From positions 88,644,118 through 88,708,117 of the forward strand of contig CP136069.1 of the NCBI GenBank assembly GCA_032622095.1: 64,000 bases of DNA, given 5' to 3'. The position numbers and the translations under genes are program-made. The notes under the pieces were generated by a model. It was not told where the DNA came from. It saw nothing but the letters and a program-made list of their open reading frames with translations, and did not search any database. This DNA is from Siphonodentalium dalli. Its lineage: Eukaryota > Mollusca > Scaphopoda > Gadilida > Siphonodentaliidae. The first letter of the stretch is position 1, and every line of letters begins with the position of its first letter. This document shows positions 1 through 10,151 of this stretch, piece by piece.

Positions 1-5
1 GGTAA

Positions 6-407
6 TCATTTGGTAGCTAGTTTATTTCTGGTTCGATTATCCTTATAATAAACCGGATCACCAACTTCATAACTAACATCTTTAGCATTTTTATCAGCAT
101 ATTGTTTTTGACGCTTCTTAGCAGATTTAAAATGTCTATGCACTAATCGAAATGATCTATGCATTTCTTGAAGGGCAACTTTATGAAAGGCGTCACCCAC
201 ATACTTCTTATGTGGTTTTAACAAGTTATCTAATGGTAATACAGGATCTCGGTTATACAACAGATAAAATGGCGAATATTTAGTGGATTCGTTCACATTA
301 AATCGAATTGCGGCGAGAGTTTGATTAAGATGGAGATCCCATACTTCTAATTGATTTTCTATTAATTTAGAAATAACATCGTGCAATGTCTTATGAAACC
401 GTTCCAC
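6..407 (-). pseudogene. pol: Integrase C-terminal part (gypsy pol), split from its core by a MITE
   Basis: The 133 residues begin with a VERFHKTL-type block, the stretch that follows the catalytic Glu region in Ty3/gypsy integrases, then pass through a helical NESTKYSPFYLLYNRDPVLP segment, the usual core end, and finish with an SYEVGDPVYYKD segment that matches the GPY/F-like C-terminal DNA-binding fold. The reading frame is open to the left edge. Its apparent start is not real: the frame continues from the integrase core at 1567-2142 once the 416-1566 insertion and one target copy are discounted. No function is expected, since the upstream part carries stops. Confidence 0.88.
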
Positions 408-415
408 ACGAGCGT

Positions 416-1566
416 CAGTGTTCGCGCTGGACCGAAAAAAACTTTAGCCAAAAGTTTAGCCAAATGAAAATTTTATTAGCCAAATGAAAAAAACTTTAGC
501 CAAATGTTTTTTGGCCAAATTAAAAAACTTTGGCCAAATAAAATCATCGTTTTCTGGTCGGTTCACAATTAATGACTAAAACGTAAAATCTAACAGACAC
601 AGGTAAAATACACAATAATTTAAATAATTTTGATGAACTAGAAGTATTTTTATATATATCATTTATTAAAAATTTATTAATCTTTATGTGAGAGTGATTT
701 TGGGGGGGGGGGGGGTAACCCGGATTATCCTTCTTAATGTCATTATTTTTTTGGTTTTATATCAATATCTTTTTTTAAATCATTAAATATTTATCCTTGC
801 GAAAATATCTAAGTGACATCTGGAAACTAATAACTTAATATTGTTACGCCATTATCAAATTACAATCTGTCATAAAAGCATGCATATTATTTTGACTGTA
901 TCGGTATTGACGACAAATAGCCAAAAAAATATCTGTCGTGATTCACATTTGGCCGATTAAGCTATTGTCTTACACTTGGAACTGATAAACCTCGACCGTC
1001 ATAAATACAATGTCATCATAAACATGCATTGTGCAGGCGCGCCGTGAGTGACCAGACAGACAATGGGCTGAATGGGGGATTAGGGGATTAAATGTAAAAA
1101 ATAATAATGACCTTTTGCTGCTTCGTGCAGAGTGACGTAATCTTTCTCCAGATTAAAACAGCCTGTTACGAACAAATTGCTTTACAAAACATTGCTTTCT
1201 TCACATTGTCATAATTCAACCACGGTCGGTTTAATGTCCATGCGACTATGAATGTCCGTCTTGTGAAAACTAAAGATGATTGCATATCACTTTGTGATCG
1301 CTTGGTTGATAGAGTTGTCGATCGGGTTTCCCTTTGTACGATATTTCATAAGTTCGAAAATAATGAAATACTTTCGTCACCTAACTTCGTCTTGAATGTC
1401 GATCTATTGAGCGCTTTTATTAATTAGCTTTCTGGCTCCATGCTTTCAGTCTCCATTTGGGTTCAAAAAAAGTTTAGCCAAAAGTTTAGCCAAATGAAAT
1501 TTTTATTAGCCAAATTCGAAAAAGATTAGCCATTGGCTAATTTGGCTACCGACAGCGCGAACACTG
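416..1566. mobile_element. hAT-type non-autonomous element (MITE), 1151 bp
   Basis: The ends are inverted repeats: the left end starts CAGTGTTCGCGCTG and the right end is its reverse complement. The element is bounded by a perfect 8-bp direct repeat ACGAGCGT at 408-415 and 1567-1574. An 8-bp duplication and CAGTG termini are the mark of hAT transposons. No transposase ORF is present. Both subterminal zones (about 433-540 and 1465-1550) hold many copies of a TTAGCCAAA-like word, in the same orientation on both sides. A run of G at about 702-715 lies inside. It interrupts the integrase gene of the gypsy element exactly. Confidence 0.92.
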
Positions 1567-2238
1567 ACGAGCGTTAGCTTGTGGGTGATAGAATGAAGTT
1601 CTGACGTGAGAAATATTTAATTCCTTCAAGACATCCTGCATGACTTGATTACAATTTTCTGATCAATTGTCGGTTAGGAGCTCTAAAGGTGCCGAATACG
1701 AATAGCATGGAATGATTTGATCCATTAATAACTGTGCGATCGTTTGAGCGGTCTTATCTGGAATTGCGAAACTTTCAGGCCAACCACTATACAAATCAAT
1801 GAAGGTGGCGATGTACTTGTTACCTGAGAGCGTAGTTGTATAGGGTCCAGAAAGATCCAATCCTATTTTAGCGAATGGATAGGGAGATAAATCCGTGTCT
1901 TGCAAAGGAGGTTTTATTTTCTTAAGATTTCTACTTTTACAAATAATGCAAGTATCACAGTGTTGATAAATATCTTTATATAAATTCTTCCAATAATATT
2001 TTAATTGTAAGGAGGAGAACATTTTATATGTCCCGACATGGCCATTGTTATTATGGTACTGTTGTAATATTGATGCTTGAAGATGTTGAGGAATGCATAT
2101 TCTAAGTTTAGGATCATCATTGGCATCACTAACATAATGCATTATGCCTTGGCTTATGATATATTTATCCCAAATAGATGATGGTGGTTTAGAACTATTA
2201 TATTGCTTCTTAAGCTCGACTATGTCATCCTCTTTGTC
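1567..2238 (-). pseudogene. pol: Integrase zinc-binding domain and catalytic core (gypsy pol), with stop
   Basis: The frame carries an HHCC zinc-binding N-terminus (H in the GHVGTYKMF segment, then CDTCIICK), followed by the integrase core with the first catalytic Asp in KIGLDLSGPY and the second in LLTDN. Directly after LLTDN the frame has TGA, a nonsense change in the usual TDN-G-S motif. Beyond it the frame is open through the HVRTSFYHPQ block to the MITE junction at 1574. At the upstream side a TAG at about 2236 separates it from the RNase H part, although the frame is otherwise continuous. The enzyme would cut and join element ends to host DNA. This copy cannot. Confidence 0.92.
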
Positions 2239-2514
2239 CTATTCAACAATCATGTTATACCCAGGTATCTGTAGATTAGCCATGGTAGGTAATTCGTTAT
2301 AAGATATTTCACAAGCGACATAGTCTTTAGGGTTAAATTTGTTAGAATTTAACGTTGCTATTTTATAAGCTTTATCACTGATGTCAGGTTCTTCCTGTTC
2401 AGTATCGGTGGTGTGTTTGACATCATTAAGTGGTATGCGAGAGAGCATATCAGCACATAGGATTAGTGGTCCAGGTATATATTCTATTTTACAGTTATAA
2501 CCAGTTATATCCAA
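2239..2514 (-). pseudogene. pol: RNase H C-terminus and linker to integrase (gypsy pol)
   Basis: This stretch begins in the last part of RNase H (DITGYNCKIEYIPG, then NxLADxLSR-like CADMLSRIP), which is the standard end of gypsy RNase H domains, and continues into a poorly conserved acidic linker. It is in a different frame from the RT/RNase H ORF ending at 2495, so a small indel near 2500-2515 separates them. It ends at a TAG near 2236 that interrupts an otherwise continuous frame into integrase. Confidence 0.88.
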
Positions 2515-3394
2515 TGCCCATTTTTTGTAACTTTTTGTTTGAACTAAGGGGGCCTTTTAATAAGTATTCTAATGGTTTATGGTCTGTTTTTATAATGAAA
2601 TGTGCATTACTTAAACAATGATCAAACTTCTTAAGGGCATAATGAATTGCAAAACATTCTTTTTCAATGGTTGCCCATCGTTGTTGAGTATCGCTCAATT
2701 TATGTGACAAATAATATATTGGTTTTTCCTCTGCCATGTATAAGTCAGTGACTAGATGTTCATCTTCGTCTACTGGCTGAGTAAGACAAGCTCCTACACA
2801 ATTTTGACTAGCATCTGTATATAAAATGTATGGTTTATTTATATCTGGGTAGCCTAAACAACCAATGGTGGTTAATCCAATTTTAAGGGCATCAAAGCTG
2901 CTTTGACACTCTGATGTCCATTTAAATTTAGCATATTTTCTTGTTAATGCAATTAATGGTACAGCAATGGAGCTAAACGAAGGGATAAACCTACAATAGT
3001 AACCTACCATTCCCATAAACGAACGTACACCACGAACAGTAGTAGGCGGAGCTAAGTTACGAATTATTTCAACCTTCTTCATGTCTGGCTTAACTCCATT
3101 TTCATTTATCACAAAGCCAAGATAGTTTGTTTGATTTTTAAAGTAGCTGCATTTCTTTAATTTCATTTTTAGATTATGGTCGCGCAGGCGATCAAATACA
3201 TTTTGAAGATGATCTTTGGTATTCTTACTAAATATTAAGATATTGTCTAAGTAGGCCAAATCATAGTCTTGCATACCATCTAAGACTACGCTCATAAGCT
3301 CTTGAAACAGCGAAGGGGCGTTTACAAGGCATAACCTTAAAGGAATATTGACCTTTGTGACACACAAAACTACTGTTTTCTTGAGCATCTTCAT
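2495..3394 (-). pseudogene. pol: Reverse transcriptase palm/thumb and RNase H (gypsy pol), catalytic Asp lost
   Basis: The ORF is in register from the VNAPSLFQ block (residues 24-31) onward. The catalytic box reads YLDN at residues 48-51 instead of YLDD; the codon is AAT where GAT or GAC is expected, a single G-to-A change. It continues through the thumb (LKKCSYF, YLGFVI, then the GYYCRFIPSFS connection) into RNase H with YTDAS, an EKECFAIHYALKKF helix and the IKTDHKPL block. The first 20 or so residues are out-of-frame read-through. RT and RNase H copy genomic RNA into DNA; with the second palm Asp gone, polymerase activity would be abolished even without the frameshifts. Confidence 0.93.
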
Positions 3395-3812
3395 CTAATT
3401 TTATTTGCCAATAGCCACTCTTAAGATCAAGCGCTGAGAAGAATTTAGAACCATTTAATGAGTTTAAGAGGTCAACTATGACAGGAAGAGGCCAACTAAT
3501 TGTTTTTGTGATCGCATTAAGTCTTCGAAAATCAACACAAAAGCATTGTTGTGATCCGTCTTTCTTGCCTACTAACAAGCAAGGGAAAGCCCAAGGTGAC
3601 CTTGACCTTTCGATGACCCCTGACTCAAGCATGTCATCTACTGCTTTATCCATAATCTGACGTTTTAGAAGAGGTACTCTATAGGGTTTCATTTTAATCG
3701 GAGTTTCTTGTTTATTTATTGACATTTTAACTGTATCGGTAAACTGTAGTTGAGCATCATTGGCTGCAAACAAATCTTTATTTTTAATTAACAAGTGTTT
3801 TATTAGTTCCAT
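3261..3812 (-). pseudogene. pol: Reverse transcriptase fingers and palm motif A (gypsy pol)
   Basis: The ORF shows the start of gypsy RT: a KPYRVPLLKRQIMDKAVDDML segment, GVIERSRSPWAFPCLLVGKKDGS, CVDFRRLNAIT, and motif A FSALDLKSGYWQIKL with its catalytic Asp. The match runs as far as YSFKVMPC near 3325. There a small deletion moves the gene into the frame of the 2495-3394 ORF, and the remaining 20 or so residues here are noise. Upstream, the frame is broken by the piggyBac-type insertion at 3848-4933. Confidence 0.92.
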
Positions 3813-3847
3813 CTTTTCATTTGGCGCATCTATTTCATTTAATTTAA

Positions 3848-4933
3848 CCCTTTGAGCCCTGGCTCCCTACAGAGAGCTGTACCCTGACCCGGGGCCCCTG
3901 GGGGTATTTTGACCTATTGTAGACACGTGTTTATGCGCATTCTGTTGGTTATGTTCAAGTTGCTCCACGGCTCTGAAACTTTATGTGTATGTTCCCCATG
4001 GACCACTGAGTATTTTAAAATCGGGATACTTTGCCACATGATCACTCCCTGGTAACGGTTGCTAGGCAACTACCCTAAATTGAAGGTCAAATGCAATTAT
4101 AGTTTTTATCGTTGTAAATAAGAGCTAAGAAATGGTGTTATCGATTCAGTGAGCGCCTTATTGTGAAATGTTAGACATATTTAGCCAGAAGAGTGAATCT
4201 AGTGCACATATACTTTGTGTGTAATTATATGGAGTTTCTTCTCCGTCGTTTCAAGTACTCATACGCAACCTAATCTACGTTAAATGCATGTGCTCATATA
4301 TAGGCTCATCTATACATGCGCATATATATGGACCATATATAGTTAAGTACCGGACCGGTATGTCACATCTGCGCATGTGTATCTGTACTATAGCGTGTTG
4401 TGAAACGTGTCACGTATTAATTCAGCGAGACAGTCTATTCTAGTCTCAATATACATGTACATTATATTATTATATATTGTGGCTCCCTGTGGTCGCGTTG
4501 TTTATAGAGAAATGCTTCTCCTTTGAGGATAAAAAAGCGTTTTTCAAAATCCGTCTCTGCGCATGCGCGAAACAACAGACCCCCCCATCACAAATTTAGC
4601 TGCTAAATATATTTAATGTGTGCTCTGTTCGCAATATTTCTAACGAAATTGATTTCCTTAGCCGACGATAAAAAACTAACTTTTTTATTTTAATATGCCT
4701 CTGCGCATGCGCGAAGAAACAGACTCTCTGTAGCCAGTTCGACAGCCAAAGTCACGGGGGTAAACCAGGGACTCGTGTGTGCAAAGTAGAAGTACAATTA
4801 TTATGGATATGTGCGTTTATTATGCTGTATTTCCGTGTCAAAAATCGTATGGTTTCCGGACCGGTATTCCGGTCTCCCGGGATATAGGAAAATAAGGATC
4901 GGACCGGTATTCCGGTCTCCCGGGTTGAAAGGG
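3848..4933. mobile_element. piggyBac-type non-autonomous element A, 1086 bp
   Basis: TTAA flanks both ends (3844-3847 and 4934-4937). The ends are inverted: left CCCTTTGAGCCCTGG, right (reverse complement) CCCTTTCAACCCGGG. TTAA duplications with CCC termini are diagnostic of piggyBac-like transposition. No transposase is encoded. The right terminal zone has two copies of a GACCGGTATTCCGGTCTCCC word. An imperfect palindrome GGTTGCTAGGCAAC lies at about 4056. It shares internal sequence, inverted, with the element at 5308-6858. It separates the post-protease region of the gypsy element from RT. Confidence 0.88.
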
Positions 4934-4937
4934 TTAA

Positions 4938-5303
4938 CTCTGTCTTCCATTCTATCAATACTATTTTGTTTAGTACAGTTTTGGTAGTTGGTTAATTCTG
5001 AGGAAGTGTGAATTGCATTAATTTCATTTTCATTAACTGATTCCACTTGTCCAACTACACATCCTCTTTTGAGTTTATAGAATTTATCTGTTTCATTAAC
5101 TATTAACACTGGTAATGTTTTCTCGGAAGATTGACCTATTTCAGTTATGGAATCATTTATCGTAAGCCCGGGTTGCTGTGATATAAATCCATTATCTATT
5201 GAGGTGACCTTGAGGTAAGGTGAACTAAACAAATCACAACAACCACCTACTATATTTACGGAACTCAATAAACAACTCCTTGGTTTTATAACTGCTTCGG
5301 CTT
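4938..5303 (-). pseudogene. pol: Post-protease segment of gypsy pol between two insertions
   Basis: About 120 codons between the two piggyBac-type elements are open on the minus strand. The segment LKAEAVIKPRSCLL to VGQVESVNENEI resembles the small beta-rich region that many invertebrate gypsy elements carry between protease and RT. That region often ends in a GxxVGxVE-like motif, here RGCVVGQVESVN at about 5040-5075. The longer ORF read across it (4801-5394) is chimeric, with both ends inside the inserted elements. Assignment rests on position and motif style rather than on a defined catalytic signature. Confidence 0.75.
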
Positions 5304-5307
5304 TTAA

Positions 5308-6858
5308 CCCTTTGAACCCGTAACACCGATATTTAGGTGCAAACGAACCGTGACTATATCCCATAACACCGATATTTCGGTGCAGCGACGACATGATTCG
5401 GTAGCAAATTTATATATAGTATAAAGAGCGTCAGACCCACTGATTTATATTTAAATTGCCCCCACATATGTCAGCGGCGCCCATGGTGCGTATGGAATGG
5501 TTGACCGCTAGTATAGGGTAGAAATATATGCGCATAGCATATAATCTACAAAAACATACGATATTTTAAGCGAACTGTGCCGTTATATTTACGGCATATA
5601 ATTTCGTGTTCCCCGTGTGTGTACAGAACAGACATAATTTAGACACACAATTTAAGTTTAAATTACCCTCGCGTATATTAACCAGTGTTCTGCTACATAT
5701 GGGGAAGGGTCTATCGCATATGAAGTTGATTTATTCGCGCAGACTAGCACAATGACAAATAAATGGTTTATAACGTACTTATACACGACATACCCACTCA
5801 TATATATATTTAAATTGGCCTATTGTGAAGTCAGCGCTGGCAAAGGTGTCTATATGGATTGGCTGCCCGCTAGAAACGGCTATGAAAATATGCGCATGGG
5901 CGCAGGCTATAATTAATTTTTTTAAATGCGTTTAAGTGAAATGTGGCGCAAAATATGACATTTTGTTGCATGTTTCACATGTTAGTACAGTAGACACAAT
6001 CTGGACAGCTTACTTGAACAATGGGGCCACGATATGTTACGGGAAATTACGTTGTTTCTGGTCTCTGTAATATCAGTCTCTGTTGTGCCACATGCAGCAA
6101 AAAGGCTATCGCATATCAAGTTGACTTACTCGCGCATGGTCAGGTATATCTTAATTTCACATTAGGATATTGGTTGCATCGAAACGCAATTCGCTGATGT
6201 ATAATTACAACGTTATAAGCTAGAATTCGTTTATCCTGCAAATTTCGGGTAGTCGCCTAGTAACCGTTTCTAAGGCGAGATCGGGTGGCAAAGTCTCCCG
6301 ATCTTACAATGAGCAGTGGTCCGTGCATGCATATATCATGCCTGCACAGTTTCAGTTAGGTGTCCCCTTTCAACATAACCAACACCATGCGACTAGACAT
6401 GTCTAAATTAAGGCAAAACATACCACTGAATGGTTAGTACAATTATGTCATTCGATCAGTTGTGGTATTTGCTTAGCAACCGTTGCTAACCTTAAATGGG
6501 ATATTTGGTTCACTATTCTGGTCTGGTATATCTCAAATTTCACGTTAGGGTAGTACCTGCATACAAAAAACGCAATCACTGAGGTTGAATTACGACGCTA
6601 TAAGCTATATTTACATTTTCCAGTCAATTCCGGGTAATTGCCTAGCAACCGTTACCAAGGAGTTGCCGTGAGGCAAAGTCTCGGGATCTTATAATGATCG
6701 CAGATCCATGGGGGACAAACCTGTAAAGTTTCAGACCAGTGTCGCAATTTGAACATAATCAACACCATTCTACTAGACACTGTCTAATTTAAGTGGACAT
6801 ACCACTGGGAGCCCCGGGTCAGGGTGTCGATCACTGTGGGGCGCCAGGGTTCAAAGGG
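5308..6858. mobile_element. piggyBac-type non-autonomous element B, 1551 bp
   Basis: TTAA lies at 5304-5307 and 6859-6862. The left end is CCCTTTGAACCC and the right end its inverted copy, with 12 bp matching. The right terminal zone, read inward, matches element A's left end (CCTGGC, ACCCTGACCCGGGGC), so A and B are one family. Two internal copies of a segment of about 390 bp (roughly 6170-6420 and 6570-6800) show internal duplication. Each carries a palindrome of the TAGCAACCGTTGCTA type. No transposase is seen. The insertion cuts the gypsy protease ORF just after its end near 6863. Confidence 0.88.
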
Positions 6859-6862
6859 TTAA

Positions 6863-7270
6863 ACGGACTAGACAAGCAGTTTCTGAGTCAGGAACCATAG
6901 GTACTAGCTTATGACCAATTCGAAGACATTGAAGATCGAAATAAATCCTGACACAATTTCTTATCATCCAATCCGTTCCCAAGATTAAATTCCTTGAAAC
7001 ATTATCAACTACATAAAATGAATGACCTTGTTTAAGTCCATTCACTTTACAGTTTAAGTCCACTTGACCTAAAACTTTTAATTGACCTCCAGTTACTGAG
7101 GACAAATTCTCTATATTTCTGTTTAATTTAGGCTTATCAGGTAAATTTAGATAAAGCCTGTGACTTATTATTGAAACTTGAGCACCAGTATCCACCAAGC
7201 TTCTTAAACATTGCTTACATATGTATAAAATGATAGTTGAAGGCACAGGTATGCCTGTTGACTCTATCAT
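6863..7270 (-). pseudogene. pro: Retropepsin-type protease of the gypsy element
   Basis: The active-site block is SLVDTGAQVSII at about residues 24-35, with the DTG triad of retroviral-type aspartic proteases. The second signature, LILGTDWM at about residues 95-102, fits the ILGxD hairpin of gypsy proteases. Spacing of about 70 residues is normal for a single-domain retropepsin that works as a dimer. It would mature the Gag-Pol polyprotein. The motifs look intact, but it is out of frame with the linker ORF upstream and is cut off from RT by an insertion. Confidence 0.9.
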
Positions 7271-7311
7271 CTTTCCAGTTGATTGGCTGTGGTGGGAAGG
7301 GTTAATGTGTT

Positions 7312-8151
7312 TTACTTTGTGTTATGTACTTCCGCTATTTGTGAGCTCTTGTTATCATGTATTTGTTTTATTTTATTTAACCATTCTGCTTTTACTTTTT
7401 GTTTTAAACTCTCCATGGGTTTAGTAGAATGTTTTTCATTTATAGACTTAGTGTTTGCTTTTAATGGTTTAAATTTATTCTGATTGGGTTTGCTAAGTAA
7501 TTTATACTTATCATCAGCCTCTACTAAAGTGAAATTTTCTTTTTCAAAGACATTGGTACCATGTTGCCTAATTGGGGCCTTAACAGCCTGTTTATGTTTA
7601 TTTTTTAATTTATTATTTAATTTTAACCTATCTTGGTGTGGTCTTGATTTCTTATTGTTCTGGATATCTATGACTTCACTTATCTGTTGATGACTACTTA
7701 CCTGAGCATCATTGGCATTGAAGTCATCAGTTACCTTTAAAATATCATACCTATTTTCAGGGAACACAACCTTGTTTTGGTGTTGCCTATTTTTATTTCC
7801 TTTTGATTTATCTGGCCTAGTATATTGCAGTTGGCTTTTATGAGGGTGCAACTTAAAATTGCGGTCACCTACTGACCTATCATGAATAATTTTATCTACT
7901 GCTGTAGTGTGCCTTGGCATGCTGCCAGAGTGCAGTATATCAATACTTTGTACAGGGTATTTTGTTTTAGAATCACAGTTAGTTACATGGTGAGCTATGT
8001 GTTTAATTTGTCCCATGTTTGATTTTACTTTTGGTTTGTACAGTTTGTCCACAGTCCTTAAAGTGATATCTGGTTTTTGTAATTTTTGTATTTTATTGCT
8101 AAGGCCATTTTTAGTTCCATGGTTTATAGTCTGATTTGAGACCTGTGGCAA
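7312..8151 (-). pseudogene. Lysine/asparagine-rich linker between gag zinc knuckles and protease
   Basis: A 279-residue open frame, very rich in K, N, Q and H, with no recognisable fold. It lies between nucleocapsid and protease in the same direction, so it is probably the variable spacer of the polyprotein. Such spacers are basic and poorly conserved in gypsy elements. A TAA at 7312 ends it, and the protease that follows is in a different frame. Whether this was once a continuous frame, a programmed frameshift site or simple decay cannot be told from one copy. Confidence 0.65.
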
Positions 8152-8230
8152 AACAGACTTTACAAGTTTTTTGTTGGTTTGGATTTAAAAACATTCGTTG
8201 TCTCTATGTTTTCTATTCTTTCCACAATAC

Positions 8231-8815
8231 TTACAAAATTGTAGGGTAAATGGTTTCATTTGATTTTTGGATTGAGTGCATTGGTTTATGGTTAAATTGA
8301 TTTTGCATCTGTGCTTGTCGTTTTCGACAGGATTTGAAGTCATGCCCTATTAATTTGCAGAAGGTGCATTGTATTATGTTTGGACGAATGTGGCCCACAT
8401 CCATGGGTTCACATTCATCATCTGAAGATCTTGTTTTCTGTTTTGGGAATCTAAGGGCGAATCTCTTTTTTATGTTAAATTCTCCCATAGCCACATTTGG
8501 TGCATTGTCAAGATTATTTGGGTTTTCTCTGATAACTTTTAATTTAAGGCTGCTATCGTTCAACCCATCCACGAAATAACCTATTAACTGCGCCTGCACA
8601 GGGTTCATGTCTAACTCTTGTGGTTGGAATGCGTCAGATGCTATCTGACGGATTCTCTCCACGTATATGTGTATATTTTCTGATGGCAATTGTTTGACAG
8701 TCCTTAACATAGTTAATGCCTGGTGTGGGTCAGTGACATTAGCAAAATGAACCTTAAGTTGTTCTTTTATCCCATTCCAGGTTGCTCGCGGGTGTTCATT
8801 TTTAAGTCGTTGCAA
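8231..8815 (-). pseudogene. gag: Gag C-terminal half with CCHC zinc knuckle
   Basis: Residues 1-110 fit a gag capsid C-terminal region (WNGIKEQLKVHFANVTDPHQ, YVERIRQIASDAF, LIGYFVDGLND), the retrotransposon gag pattern. At about residues 152-165 the sequence CTFCKLIGHDFKSC is an exact CX2CX4HX4C knuckle for RNA binding. A second knuckle-like CKYCGKN...HRDNEC with one extra spacer residue follows in another frame near 8180-8225. The N-terminal half lies at 8802-9209 in a different frame, so a small indel near 8805-8815 breaks gag. Confidence 0.88.
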
Positions 8816-9209
8816 ATAATCTGCAACTGGGCCTCTGTAATGCCACTAGCCATTTCTCGTTATCAGGCATACCAATTACCTGACAGTATCTCTCTACTTG
8901 TTTAATAGATTCTTTGAATTTATTCCCATCACCCTCGTACACATCTATCATACCAGCCAACGATAATGCACTTTGTGCGGCTGTTTGTGTTCTAATGGCC
9001 TGAACCTGTGCAGCTAAATTTGGATTAAATCCCTCAAATTGATGGTTTAACCCCTCGAGAAACATTCCTATTTGGTGGTTAAAATTTATTGGAGGTGGCG
9101 CCTGTGCTTGGGCCTGCATTTCATCATTGTCTTCAGGGAGGGGCACATTGTGCATATTCTGCTGCTGTTGAGCCAAGATGTGTGCTCTTAATATGTCCCC
9201 TTCTTCCAT
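8802..9209 (-). pseudogene. gag: Gag N-terminal half
   Basis: Starts MEEGDILRAHILAQQQQ, then a Gln/Ala/Pro-rich stretch, then MIDVYEGDGNKFKESIKQVERYCQVIGM, which resembles the opening of the gag domain in invertebrate gypsy elements (the F-x-G-D-x-x-x-F/L-x-x-W/V helix pattern). The match ends near NEKWLVALQ where the frame is lost; the continuation is the ORF at 8231-8815. Gag forms the particle that packages the RNA. The start is supported by its position after the leader and by the open frame of normal composition behind it. Confidence 0.8.
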
Positions 9210-9258
9210 TATTTATGTTAAGATTTAAAAATTGACTCTTAGCAAATGTATAGTTTAA

Positions 9259-9603
9259 TCAATACTCGTCCCAGGGTTCTTCAATAGCAAACGTTTCCAC
9301 TGGTTGAGTTTGTTTAAATGTGACTGTAAATGGTGTGACTGGTTGTGTAGGTTTATATTCTTCTACAGGAGGTTCTATTATATAGTGTTTATAATGGTAA
9401 ATAATTGATTTTATTTCCAAGTTATTTGTTTGGAAAGTTATTATTTTTATTACTGCCAATTTTTCTTTTAATACAGGTTTACACAATTCTTCAAAATTAT
9501 GTCTACTTATTTCGATTTTGGGTGCTAAGCAACTTATAGATCCTCTTGTAAATAATTTTCCTAATCTATATCCCTCTTCTTGAGATGTTGTCTTTATGGA
9601 CAT
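9259..9603 (-). CDS. Small ORF B before gag in the gypsy element, function unknown
   Basis: A 114-residue frame, MSIKTTSQEEGYRLGK..., ending in a Thr/Pro/Val-rich tail (PTQPVTPFTVTFKQTQPVETF). No domain recognised, no transmembrane segment or zinc motif. It lies in the leader, 50 bp before gag and on the same strand. Simple gypsy elements do not usually carry coding ORFs between LTR and gag, so this is either an accessory ORF or a captured fragment. Unlike gag and pol it shows no internal break, but with one copy that may be chance. Confidence 0.45.
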   Translation of the reverse strand: MSIKTTSQEEGYRLGKLFTRGSISCLAPKIEISRHNFEELCKPVLKEKLAVIKIITFQTNNLEIKSIIYHYKHYIIEPPVEEYKPTQPVTPFTVTFKQTQPVETFAIEEPWDEY

Positions 9604-9686
9604 ATATTGAATGTCTTAAAACAATATTTCAAGCTAACTTACTGTAGTAATTTTCAGAATTTTAGTTTTAGATTTTGTTATGTATG

Positions 9687-10076
9687 TTAATCGTGCTTAA
9701 AAGGTGTCTTGACACACATTCCAAACTCTGATTGGTGCACTATGTTGGTTTCGTTCGTCCAAATGATTTGAAATACTAGATGAATAAAATCACTGTGCAC
9801 AAAAGTGTGTTTCGCAAATCTACCTTCAATCACGTTTCCGTATCGAGTACCGACTAACCTGTGAAATCGAGGTTGAAGGAGATCTACATACTCTTTCAAT
9901 GTTAAATTCAACAAATCAAAACAATCCGGCAAATAACACTTATAGCTACTTGCAGGACGTGTCGGAATTGAAGCAAAATAGCACCTTCTAATTAAAGCAG
10001 TAGTCCAAACTATCGGTCCCGTGCCACTGGTGTCTATCGCTAAAGGGTTATAAAAACTACCAAAAGGATTTGACAT
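9687..10076 (-). CDS. Small ORF A directly after the LTR of the gypsy element, function unknown
   Basis: A 129-residue frame starting MSNPFGSFYNPLAIDTSGTGP. It holds a PTRPASSYKCYLPDCFDLLNL segment and a C-terminal half rich in aromatic and His residues (RFAKHTFVHSDFIHLVFQIIW). It is the first ORF after the LTR and leader. I do not recognise the fold. The composition looks like real coding sequence rather than random AT-rich DNA. It could be an accessory protein of this lineage. With ORF B it makes an unusual two-ORF leader. Confidence 0.5.
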   Translation of the reverse strand: MSNPFGSFYNPLAIDTSGTGPIVWTTALIRRCYFASIPTRPASSYKCYLPDCFDLLNLTLKEYVDLLQPRFHRLVGTRYGNVIEGRFAKHTFVHSDFIHLVFQIIWTNETNIVHQSEFGMCVKTPFKHD

Positions 10077-10123
10077 AGACTAAGAAAACGTACTTACCAA
10101 TATCTCAAGAGTTCCAGGTGAAT

Positions 10124-10140
10124 CCGTATCACGCGCACCA
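10124..10140 (-). promoter_or_regulatory. Possible primer binding site
   Basis: On the minus strand, 11 bases inside the LTR edge, the sequence reads TGGTGCGCGTGATACGG. It begins with TGG as a tRNA 3' CCA complement should. The matching tRNA was not identified and the distance is a little long. Confidence 0.3.
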
Positions 10141-10151
10141 AACAACCTCTA

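Noticed and set aside
4801-5394. 197-codon ORF read as one protein
   Set aside because: Chimeric: both ends lie in inserted piggyBac-type elements; only 4938-5303 belongs to the gypsy pol region.
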